Shown piece after piece: positions 8,061 through 15,609 of a stretch of DNA of 64,000 nt. The stretch's first letter is position 1, and each line of letters begins with the position of its first letter. The notes below the pieces were generated by a model that saw only the letters and a program-made list of their open reading frames with translations, made no database searches and was not told the DNA's origin. Position numbers and translations under genes: made by a program. This stretch comes from Glaciihabitans sp. (GTDB taxonomy: Bacteria; Actinomycetota; Actinomycetes; Actinomycetales; Microbacteriaceae): assembly GCA_025464095.1 (NCBI GenBank), contig JAODMF010000022.1, forward strand, positions 124,001 to 188,000, given 5' to 3'.

Positions 8061-8900
8061 ATGGCAGCGCGCGGGACGAACGGGCCGCGCACCCGAGCGC
8101 GCGCTGTTGTGGCGAAGCCGGTGGGCGCGATTGGTGGATTCTTTCGCGGCGTTGGCTACCTGCTGCGCGGACTGCGGATGTTCGCCACCTCACCCAGGCA
8201 GATGCTGCTCGGCGCCCTGCCAGCGGTTATCGTCGGGGCCGTTTTCGTCGGGCTCGGCATCCTGCTCGCCGTCAACCTGCAATCGATCGCCGTATGGCTG
8301 ACCCCGTTCGCAAGCGACTGGGAGCCGGGGCTTCGGGATGCGCTGCGTTTTCTTGCGGGGATCGCCGTCCTCGGCGGTTCGATCGTCCTCCTGGTCAGCA
8401 TTTTCGTTGCTGTGACCCTGGCGGTCGGCGACGTATTCTACGAACGGATCTGGCGCGGCGTCGAGACCGCACTCGGCAATCCACCGGTCGAGCGCGACGA
8501 GGGGTTCTGGAAGTCAGCAGGTCGTGCAATAGGCCAGAGCCTGCGCATTCTCGGGCGCACGATGCTGGTTGGCGTTCTACTGTTCGTGCTGGGGTTCATT
8601 CCGGTCGTCGGCCAGATTCTCGTGGTGGTGCTGGGCGCCGCGTTCGGCGGCTACTCGATGGCGCTGGAGCTCACCAGCCGCGCCTTCGACGCCCGCGGCT
8701 ACACGCTGAGCGAGCGACGACGGATGCTCGGCTCCCGTCGCGCGACGACCCTCGGGTTCGGCGTCGCCGCATATGTGCTGTTTCTCGTTCCTGCGCTGGC
8801 GGTGGTGGTGATGCCGGCCGCAGTCGCCGGTGCGACACTGCTCAGTCGCGAAATTCTGGATACCGCCCCGCCGGTATCGAAACCCAAGTTCGTTGGTTGA
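8061..8900 (+). CDS. EI24-domain (CysZ-like) integral membrane protein
   Basis: A 279-residue membrane protein of the EI24/CysZ superfamily, whose CysZ members import sulfate; the role of actinobacterial EI24 proteins is not settled. The N terminus is basic and contains GGFFRGVGYLLRGLRMFATS, then hydrophobic segments at ~47-72, ~95-122, ~165-195 and ~232-262. The DVFYERIWRGVE motif at ~126-137 and RRRMLGSRRATTLGFG near residue 220 are typical of the family. The ATG at 8061 has TAGCCT 5 nt upstream. The last residues (KFVG and stop) are encoded by the first unit of the repeat array that starts at 8893, so the native C terminus has been replaced or extended by the repeat. Confidence 0.82.
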   Translation: MAARGTNGPRTRARAVVAKPVGAIGGFFRGVGYLLRGLRMFATSPRQMLLGALPAVIVGAVFVGLGILLAVNLQSIAVWLTPFASDWEPGLRDALRFLAGIAVLGGSIVLLVSIFVAVTLAVGDVFYERIWRGVETALGNPPVERDEGFWKSAGRAIGQSLRILGRTMLVGVLLFVLGFIPVVGQILVVVLGAAFGGYSMALELTSRAFDARGYTLSERRRMLGSRRATTLGFGVAAYVLFLVPALAVVVMPAAVAGATLLSREILDTAPPVSKPKFVG

Positions 8901-9740
8901 GTAGCACGGCGCCGTCTACGGCGACGCGCGTATCGAAACCCGTCGTTCGGGCGACTCTTGGGTTTCGATACGCGGCCTCCTACGTCGGCTGCTACTCAAC
9001 CAGCGATGAGTCGCGAGGCTGTGGATGGCACGAAAGGCCCGTTGGTTGAGTAGCACGGCGCCGCCCGCGGCGACGAGCGTATCGAAACCGGGCTGACGGG
9101 CGCGTCCTGGGTTTCGATACGCGGCCTCCTACGTCGGCTGCTACTCAACCAGCGAAAGGGTGCGGAGTGCGTTCGCGATCGCGAGGTTTGTTGGTTGAGT
9201 AGCACGGCGCCGCCCGCGGCGCCGCGCGTATCGAAACCCGCGCTTCGGGGCGAGTCCTGGGTTTCGATACGCGGCCTCCTGCGTCGGCTGCTACTCAACC
9301 AGCGACAAAGGTGCGGTTTCGATACGCGGCCTCCTCCGTCGGCTGCTACTCAACCAGCGGCGATGAGTCGCGGAGCGCGTTCGCGAGGTTTGTTGGTTGA
9401 GTAGCACGGCGCCGTCTACGGCGACGCGCGTATCGAAACCCGCGTGACGGGGCGAGACCTGGGTTTCGATACGCGGCCTCCTGCGTCGGCTGCTACTCAA
9501 CCAGCGGCGATGAGTCGCGGAGCGCGTTCGCGAGGTTTGTTGGTTGAGTAGCACGGCGCCGTCTACGGCGTCGCGCGTATCGAAACCCGCGTGACGGGCG
9601 AGACCTGGGTTTCGATACGCGGCCTCCTGCGTCGGCTGCTACTCAACCAACGACAAGGGTGCGGTTTCGATACGCGGCCTCCTCCGTCGGCTGCTACTCA
9701 ACCAGCGAAAAATCCTGCGTCGGCTGCTACTCAACCAGCG
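8893..9740. repeat. Composite array of 12 full and 1 partial family-type interspersed repeats
   Basis: No gene lies wholly in this stretch; it consists of two repeat forms in opposite orientation that share the ends TGGTTGAGTAGCA and GCGTATCGAAACC but differ in the middle. The forward form (~48 bp, centre CACGGCGCCG) occurs at about 8893, 9042, 9191, 9393 and 9540. The reverse form (~42 bp, centre GGCCTCCTGCGTCGGCTG) occurs at about 8961, 9110, 9260, 9315, 9462, 9608 and 9662, with a truncated copy at 9714-9740. Forward and reverse copies alternate with ~20-bp spacers, giving large potential stem-loops with a ~149-bp period. The linkers 9357-9392 and 9504-9539 are identical, showing recent duplication. 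Both flanking genes end inside the array. Confidence 0.9.
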
Positions 9741-10587
9741 ATGGCGGCGCGTACCAGGGCGGGTAGACCGCGACGCGCGCCTCATACCCGCTCTCATCGA
9801 GGAGGGCCTTCACCGACGCGCGCGCGCGATCGTTCGCGACCCCGATGAGGCTGATGAGATCGAACGAGAGGCTCTCCGAAACGAGGAGTTCCGCGCCTTC
9901 GCGCGGCACGGCATCCTCGTCGGCGCGCAGCTTGCGCAGGAGCCGCTCGAAGACGTCCGCTTCCGAAGCAAATCGGGTGAGCGGTGCGGCGGCGTCGCCG
10001 TCAGCGAGCACCACCTGCTTGTCCGACCCCCGTGCATCCAGCCGGATGCTGCGGACCGTGCTCACGAGCATGACGTAGTCACCGGCCGGGTGCGATTTCG
10101 CGTCCTTCGCCAGGCGTTTGTCGGCCTTGCCGGCGCGGATGCTCGTCCAGAACGTGGCATCGGGTGACAGCGAGAGCGGCACGAACGCGCTGACGCGGTT
10201 CGAGGTCTCGTCGTCCGAGCCCCCGGTGAGGCCGTCAACTGCGGCCACCCGCCGTGCCTCGCGGTTTGCCTCCGACGAGATGTCCACAGTCGGTCGTTCC
10301 GGTAGCGCGGCATCCGCAAAGATCGCACCCGCGGCAACGATGCTGGGCAGGTTCGAGATGTGGGTCAGGTGGTAGACGCGCTGCTCCCCAACGTCATCCA
10401 GCGGTGGCGCGGTCTTGCGCACAGCGGCGCGACGCGGCACTGTCGCCGTCGCCGTGCGGCTGGTGCTGGAGCGAGGTGGCGCAGCGAGAACTACGGGAAC
10501 TGGGGCGGGGCTGCAGGTGTCGCAGCGGGCGCGATCCAGTCCGTGAATGCATTCGTCGATGAGAATCGGACCTTTCGTTACCTCCAT
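9727..10587 (-). CDS. DarT-like ADP-ribosyltransferase (DUF4433) with N-terminal zinc-finger-like motif
   Basis: A 286-residue protein resembling DarT, the toxin family that ADP-ribosylates thymidine in single-stranded DNA using NAD. Visible family blocks are VYHLTHISNLPSIVAAG (~71-87), a candidate Arg region NREARR (~108-113), AFVPLSLSPDATFW (~134-147), VVLADGDAA (~192-200), and GAELLVSESLSFDLISLIGV (from ~231) whose Glu233 aligns with the catalytic Glu. A C-terminal PPWY follows. Residues 13-25 hold C-x-H-x6-C-x2-C, a probable zinc site absent from short DarT toxins. No macrodomain antitoxin (DarG) is adjacent, so this looks like an orphan. The ATG at 10587 was chosen; a TTG at 10626 is possible. 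The last residues SLVE and the stop come from the repeat array. Confidence 0.7.
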   Translation of the reverse strand: MEVTKGPILIDECIHGLDRARCDTCSPAPVPVVLAAPPRSSTSRTATATVPRRAAVRKTAPPLDDVGEQRVYHLTHISNLPSIVAAGAIFADAALPERPTVDISSEANREARRVAAVDGLTGGSDDETSNRVSAFVPLSLSPDATFWTSIRAGKADKRLAKDAKSHPAGDYVMLVSTVRSIRLDARGSDKQVVLADGDAAAPLTRFASEADVFERLLRKLRADEDAVPREGAELLVSESLSFDLISLIGVANDRARASVKALLDESGYEARVAVYPPWYAPPSLVE

Positions 10588-10679
10588 TCTCCCTCGAATC
10601 GTGCGCAATGGCTGGGTCGGGGGCAAAACGGGGGCGCCCCCGGTCAGTTGGGCACGGTCTTGCCTAGGCTGGAGGGGTC

Positions 10680-11339
10680 ATGAAACTGATTTTCGTTCGT
10701 CACGCGCAGACCCCCGCCAACGTCCGCGGTGAGCTCGATACCGCCTACCCGGGCCCGAAGCTGACCGCCCTCGGCCACCAGCAAGCGCGGAAGCTCCCGG
10801 ATGCGCTGGCCGACCACCAGATCGAGGCGATCTTCGCGTCATCCCTCATTCGTACGCAGCTGACCGCGGATGCCCTGGCCGATCACCGCGCGCTCGACAT
10901 CCGCGTGCAGCACGGCCTGCACGAGATCGAGGCTGGCGCGCTGGAGAAGCGGCGTGACATGGATTCGGTGCGCACCTACCTCCGGTCGGCGTTCGCCTGG
11001 GGTGCCGGCGATCGGGACGTGCGGATCCCGGGCGGTCCGGATGGCCACGAATTCTTCTACCGCTACGACAATGCCGTGGCCGAGATCGCGGCGACGGGTG
11101 TCGAGACAGCGGCGGTCTTCAGCCACGGCGCAGCGATCCGCGTCTGGGTCGCCGCTCGGTCGCAAAACGTGTCGCCGATGTTCGCGGCCGAGCATGAGCT
11201 CGACAACACCGGCGTCATCGTGCTGGAGGGGTCTCCGGATGCCGGCTGGACGCTCATCTCCTGGGCCGGCAACCCCGTGGGCGGCGCCTCCCTTGCAGAC
11301 CCAACGGCTCCGGACCCGACAGGCCTCCCGATCGACTAG
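10680..11339 (+). CDS. Histidine phosphatase family protein
   Basis: Phosphoglycerate-mutase-like phosphatase of 219 residues. The phosphate-accepting His8 is in the N-terminal VRHAQT motif (Arg7-His8), Arg58 is in SSLIRTQ, Glu84 is in HEIEAG and the second His149 is in FSHGAAI. The order matches cofactor-independent histidine phosphatases, with an unusual RHAQT instead of RHGET. The substrate is unknown; sugar phosphates and cofactors are common in the family. The ATG at 10680 follows GGAGGGG. It is divergent from the DarT-like gene, with 92 bp between starts, and convergent with the GIY-YIG gene. Confidence 0.88.
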   Translation: MKLIFVRHAQTPANVRGELDTAYPGPKLTALGHQQARKLPDALADHQIEAIFASSLIRTQLTADALADHRALDIRVQHGLHEIEAGALEKRRDMDSVRTYLRSAFAWGAGDRDVRIPGGPDGHEFFYRYDNAVAEIAATGVETAAVFSHGAAIRVWVAARSQNVSPMFAAEHELDNTGVIVLEGSPDAGWTLISWAGNPVGGASLADPTAPDPTGLPID

Positions 11340-11378
11340 GGCCCGCCAGCGTGGTCGCGAACGGCGCGCGTGACGCGC

Positions 11379-11873
11379 TCAGTCCGTGAGGTTGGCGAAG
11401 GGCCGAGAGCCATAGTCGCGAGTGAATGCGGCAATCAGTCGCGTTTCGACGCCACCGGGGTCTTCGCCGGGCGTCTCTTTCCACGCGACCAGGTACTGCT
11501 CGCTGCCCGCCACCTGCCAGATGTACCGCCCGCCGGCGTGCCCGACCGGCTCTCCCCCGCCGTGCCGCCGGTACGAGCTGAGCCGGTTGCGCAGGTTGGT
11601 CGCCTTGCCGACATACATCACGGATGCACTTGACACCCACTCCGCGTGCAGCGTCGCCGGCAGCACCGTCGGATCCTTGCCCTTGAACCATCCGGCCGGG
11701 CTGGCATCCAGAAACACCGGCAGATCAGTGGATGTCCGCACCACGACGTACACGCCCTGGGTCGTCGGAACGCGGGCAGCCTGCAACCCGCCGAACCGGA
11801 CCCAGCCGACGAAACCGATCTCTTCAAGACCCTCGCGCGTCCAGTTGGCCGGTGTCGCCCGAAAGTCGTTCAC
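11379..11873 (-). CDS. GIY-YIG domain protein
   Basis: A 164-residue protein with a GIY-YIG nuclease core: GVYVVVRTS (~40-48), MYVGKATNLRNRLSSYRRHG (~85-104) and a possible catalytic Glu (GVETRL, ~142-147) late in the chain. GIY-YIG enzymes cut DNA by a single-metal mechanism. The insertion between the GVY and YVG strands is longer than in UvrC, and the target cannot be inferred. The ATG overlaps the stop of the DUF2188 gene (ATGA at 11870-11873), so the two are translated together and may act on the same substrate. Confidence 0.82.
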   Translation of the reverse strand: MNDFRATPANWTREGLEEIGFVGWVRFGGLQAARVPTTQGVYVVVRTSTDLPVFLDASPAGWFKGKDPTVLPATLHAEWVSSASVMYVGKATNLRNRLSSYRRHGGGEPVGHAGGRYIWQVAGSEQYLVAWKETPGEDPGGVETRLIAAFTRDYGSRPFANLTD

Positions 11874-12070
11874 TCCTGGGAGTCGGTGATGTCTCCGGTG
11901 GCCTCGGACTCAACGACCGAATGCGTCGAACCCAACTCCTTGGCCAGGGCTTCGCCCTCTTCGATCGCTTCTTCCTTGCTGGAGTAGCTCTCCGAGCGCT
12001 CCGGTTCCCCGATCACGCGGTTGACCCACTGGCCACCCTTGTCGATGGTTTCTACGTCGCCGTTCGGCAT
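11870..12070 (-). CDS. DUF2188 family small protein
   Basis: A 66-residue protein of the DUF2188 type: WVNRVIGEPERSESYSSKEE followed by an AIEEGEALAKEL helix is the usual pattern in which a short beta hairpin precedes an amphipathic helix. Function is unknown in the family. The C terminus is acidic. A good Shine-Dalgarno (AAGGAG) precedes the ATG. It is the first gene of a two-gene operon with the GIY-YIG protein, whose start overlaps its stop. Confidence 0.72.
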   Translation of the reverse strand: MPNGDVETIDKGGQWVNRVIGEPERSESYSSKEEAIEEGEALAKELGSTHSVVESEATGDITDSQE

Positions 12071-12141
12071 GAGTGCTCCTTCATCGTGCGTTGGGTTCTA
12101 GCCAAGAGGACCGCCGATCATGTGGCAAGCGGAGACCGAGG

Positions 12142-15100
12142 CTAGTTCGTCAGTCGACATCCTGCGTACGCATCCCCAACCGCCTGGATCGACTTCAGCG
12201 CGCCAAGTATCTGGAACCCGAAGGATGCCACACCCGCCGCTCCCGAGTTCGGCACGACGGAAGTCGAGTTGATGTAGTCCGCGGCGTTGGACGCGGTGAT
12301 CTCGGCGACATCCTGACCGCTCTGCGGTATAGCGAATGTCGACTGGCTCTCGGCGATCGCGAGTGCACCGGCCACGCAGCGCTGGCGCAGCTCGATGAGT
12401 GCGCAGGCGGACTGGAAGTCCGGGTTGTCGCTCGCGCAGATCTGCTGCAGCTGCGACAGCTCGGAGAAATAGCTGGCTTCGGAGGCTACCGGGGCCGTGG
12501 CGGGGTTGAAAGATCCGCCCTCGCAGGAGCCGACGCTCCACGTGTTCTTGGTGTGATCGGCCAGGATGCCCGGCCATGGGTAAACAATGATCGCACCGCA
12601 CGTGCGGATCGGCACTGCGTCGACTGCCCAGGGATCATAGTTTGGATCGGATGTCTCAAACGGCCCGTCCGGCGTTCCCCAGTTGAAGTTGCGCGCGTCG
12701 ATCAGGCAGCGTCCATCGTCCCAGGGACACGATTCGACCAGTCGTTGGTCTGGTGGCGGATTACTGACCGAGCCTGCGAGGTACGCGGTCCCTGCCGTCT
12801 GCCTCAGTACGGATCGTTTCGTGGTGCCGTTCGCTTGCGGCTGCAGGAACGTGAAGTCGGCATCCATGTATAGCGTGCCGCCGGTCTGCAGCACAGCCGG
12901 CAGGATGTTCGCGAACGAGAGCCGTGACACATCCGCGTTGGTTCCGCCGTAGCCGCTGATAAGACCCAGCGAGCCCCCGCGCCACGTGAGGCTGCCGGAT
13001 TCGATTTGGATGCCCTGGCCCCAACGCACATCCGTGTGGTCGAGTGTCGCGGTGCCGCCAGCAACATCAATGTGCCCCACTATGTGGTCGTAGCCTGCCG
13101 AGTAAACGTTGGGCAAAGTCGCTGCGCCGTCGCCGTTCAAATCTCCGCCTGCGGTGTCGTCCGCGAAGGGAGTCAGAATGACTGGTTGGTCCGCCGTGCC
13201 CGCTGAGATGAGCTGACCGCCCGGGAACACGGTGATGCCGAACGAGTAGCTGTCGAACTTCACGACATCCCCGGCGGAAAGCCGAAGGATGCCGCCGTCT
13301 CCGATCGCGAACCTGTACCCGTACATCGAACCGATGACCCACGGGTAGCCGAAGGAGTCGTGCGTCAGGGTTCCCATCAAGATGCCTGCGATGTGAAACA
13401 CGTCTGTCGTGTTTCCTATGGAGAGGTTTCCGGTAATGAGCGCCGGATCCAGTTGATCAGACGTTATATCGAACGGGTATGCGTAGCCCGATACGCGATT
13501 GTCCCTGATCGTTGGGGCTGCGTTTTGCAGAATGTCCGGGGTGTAAGTCGAATAGGTGATTCCTGCAAAGTATGCCTTTCCTCCGAAGTTTGACACCGTG
13601 TTGTTACTGATCACTGCTCGGGTGCTTCGTGGATGGGGCCCGTACACATTGTGTTTGACGGTCACCGAGCTCGCGGCCGTATTGCCGTCCACAGACACGT
13701 CGGAGTAAGTGCTGACGTTGATACTTCCCCCGCCATAGAACGTCATGCCCGGGCCATTGAGAGTATCTCCTGCGATAGAAACCGGCTGGTCCTGGTCCAC
13801 GGGGCGTGCCATTGCATTCACAGTGATAGCCCCATACAGAAACGAGTTGGTGACAGTCGTCGAACCTGAGGTTTCGATGGACCCGTTCGGAAGAATCGCG
13901 TGATCGACAGAGAACGTGCCGGGGCCACCCAGGGAGGTGTAGTTCAAACTCGTGGGCACGTCGAGCGACACGTCCCCGCCGGTGTAAGTGTCGCCCAAAC
14001 CAGTAACGATCACCGGCGCAGCGGCGGTGCCCTGGATGTCGAGTGCACCGAGGACGCTTAGTCCTCGCGCGATTTTGACAATTACGCCTGGCTTCACCGT
14101 GATGGTCACTCCCGCTGGCACCGTCACGCCGTCCTCTACGACGTACACGTCGGCGGATGTGGTCGACCAGGCGGCGCTCGCGGTGGGGTCACTAGCAATA
14201 GAGATGGTCCGAACGGGAGCAGCGACGGGCACAACCGCGTGGCTGACCCGAGCGAGCGGGGTGTAGCCGGTCTTCGAGCCGGTGACCCGGACTGTGATGT
14301 TGGCAGCGACATCCTGAGCCGTGAGAACGTAGGTGGATTTGATTGCGCCGTCGATCGCCTCGTTGTTGCGGAGCCACTGGTACGCAAGGGCTACGGGGGC
14401 TGGTTCCCACGTTCCCGGTTTGGCAGTCAGGGTCTGGTGCGTTTTCGCCGTTCCGGTGATGCTCGGCGTTGGAGCGGTCGCGATCGTCGCCGGGGGCACG
14501 ATCCCGGCCGATGCAGTCGCCGAGGCGGTGGTGTAGCCGGAGCGCGCGCCCGTGACCGTGACGCTCAGCTCGTGGGCGACATCGGCTACCGCGATCACGT
14601 GAGTGGCGTTCGTCGCGTTCGAGATTGCGGATCCATCGCGTCGCCACTGGTACTTGAGCGTGACCGTGCTCGGCGCCCACTTGCCGGCAATCGCCCTGAC
14701 GGTCTTGCCGACAGCCGCTGTTCCCGAGACGCTGGGGATGCCCGTCGCGATGAGTTTCGGTATGGCCTTCGCGGCGCTGGATTTTATGACCGTTAGATAG
14801 CCCTCGCGGGTGCCGGTCACCACGAAGGTGATCGTTTTGCCCGCGTCAGCGGGAGTCAGCAAATACGTCGAGCTCGTGGCATCCTCGATTGTGACTCCGG
14901 AGCGCTTCCACCGGAACGAGAGATCGACGGGTGCAGGCCCCCAAAGTCCGGCGGCGGCAGTGAGTGTGTGTCCGACCGCAAACACACCGGTGATGGTCGG
15001 GGCGGGGGTTGGGGCCAGCGCGAGGAGCACCGGAATCGGATCGCTGGAACTTGTGGCGGTCGTATAGCCGGTCCTACTGCCGGTGACTCGGATGCTGAGC

Positions 15101-15411
15101 TGGCTGTTCCCGTCGGCGGCCGTGAGCTTGTACGTGGCTTTGACGGCATTAGGGATGGGCGTGTCACCGCGCATCCACTGGTAGGTCGTTGTGGTCGTTG
15201 TTGGTGTCCAGGCGGAACTCCTCACCGTGACCGTGCTTCCGACGGCAACGTTGCCAGTGATGTGGGGAACGGTCGTGGTGAAGACCTTCTTGACCGCCAG
15301 CGCAGCGCTTCCCGCTGTTGCCGAGGCGAACGCATCCTGGGCGGGAACCAGCGAGATCGCGAGTGTGGCGGTCGCGAGGACGGCCAACCATGTTGCAACT
15401 ATTCGACGCAC
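12142..15411 (-). CDS. Large secreted protein: four Ig-like modules plus right-handed beta-helix
   Basis: A 1089-residue exported protein. Residues 1-29 are a signal peptide (two Arg, a hydrophobic run, then AFA-S). Residues ~40-385 hold four ~88-residue modules, each with P-x-I-x-G, VG-x-T, a conserved GxWxP, YQW-x-R, a YxLT-x-AD-like strand and VTG-x-R-x-GYT. These resemble bacterial Ig-like surface repeats and recur in the proteins at 24289 and 60394. From ~390 to ~960 short beta strands with SADVYVVEDGVTVPAG, ITVKPGVIVKIARGLSVLGA and N-rich turns indicate a parallel beta-helix, often a polysaccharide-binding or lyase fold; no catalytic set can be named. The Cys-containing C terminus is unassigned and lacks an LPxTG anchor. 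GTG at 15411 has GGAGG 8 nt upstream. The middle third looks less GC-rich than its neighbours. Confidence 0.8.
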   Translation of the reverse strand: MRRIVATWLAVLATATLAISLVPAQDAFASATAGSAALAVKKVFTTTVPHITGNVAVGSTVTVRSSAWTPTTTTTTYQWMRGDTPIPNAVKATYKLTAADGNSQLSIRVTGSRTGYTTATSSSDPIPVLLALAPTPAPTITGVFAVGHTLTAAAGLWGPAPVDLSFRWKRSGVTIEDATSSTYLLTPADAGKTITFVVTGTREGYLTVIKSSAAKAIPKLIATGIPSVSGTAAVGKTVRAIAGKWAPSTVTLKYQWRRDGSAISNATNATHVIAVADVAHELSVTVTGARSGYTTASATASAGIVPPATIATAPTPSITGTAKTHQTLTAKPGTWEPAPVALAYQWLRNNEAIDGAIKSTYVLTAQDVAANITVRVTGSKTGYTPLARVSHAVVPVAAPVRTISIASDPTASAAWSTTSADVYVVEDGVTVPAGVTITVKPGVIVKIARGLSVLGALDIQGTAAAPVIVTGLGDTYTGGDVSLDVPTSLNYTSLGGPGTFSVDHAILPNGSIETSGSTTVTNSFLYGAITVNAMARPVDQDQPVSIAGDTLNGPGMTFYGGGSINVSTYSDVSVDGNTAASSVTVKHNVYGPHPRSTRAVISNNTVSNFGGKAYFAGITYSTYTPDILQNAAPTIRDNRVSGYAYPFDITSDQLDPALITGNLSIGNTTDVFHIAGILMGTLTHDSFGYPWVIGSMYGYRFAIGDGGILRLSAGDVVKFDSYSFGITVFPGGQLISAGTADQPVILTPFADDTAGGDLNGDGAATLPNVYSAGYDHIVGHIDVAGGTATLDHTDVRWGQGIQIESGSLTWRGGSLGLISGYGGTNADVSRLSFANILPAVLQTGGTLYMDADFTFLQPQANGTTKRSVLRQTAGTAYLAGSVSNPPPDQRLVESCPWDDGRCLIDARNFNWGTPDGPFETSDPNYDPWAVDAVPIRTCGAIIVYPWPGILADHTKNTWSVGSCEGGSFNPATAPVASEASYFSELSQLQQICASDNPDFQSACALIELRQRCVAGALAIAESQSTFAIPQSGQDVAEITASNAADYINSTSVVPNSGAAGVASFGFQILGALKSIQAVGDAYAGCRLTN

Positions 15412-15609
15412 GTGGCAGTCCTCCCGATTGCGGTCGGTCACCGCGCATCACCCCGATCGTATCGCCGAAAACTCCGCAGTTTTGCCCCGCAAACGGGGCC
15501 TAAAAGACGAGTACCCGAAACCCTCCGCAGTCCCCACCCCTCGGCCGCGGGAGCGCTGCTTTGAAGCTTCGATGAGCCGCCTTCGCCGCCGACGACTACC
15601 CTTAACCCA

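Noticed and set aside
8996-9554. Short open frames within the repeat array with recurring SSSRRRRPRIETQ-like peptides
   Set aside because: They are translations of the repeat itself, without start signals.
8893-9740. Possible CRISPR array
   Set aside because: Units alternate in orientation, the spacers are themselves similar, and no cas gene is present.
10588-10626. TTG start for the DarT-like gene
   Set aside because: An ATG 39 nt downstream lies directly before the zinc-like motif and follows GAGGGAG; the TTG has no ribosome site.
9727-11873. DarTG toxin-antitoxin operon
   Set aside because: Neither neighbour has a macrodomain; the adjacent genes are a histidine phosphatase and a GIY-YIG protein.
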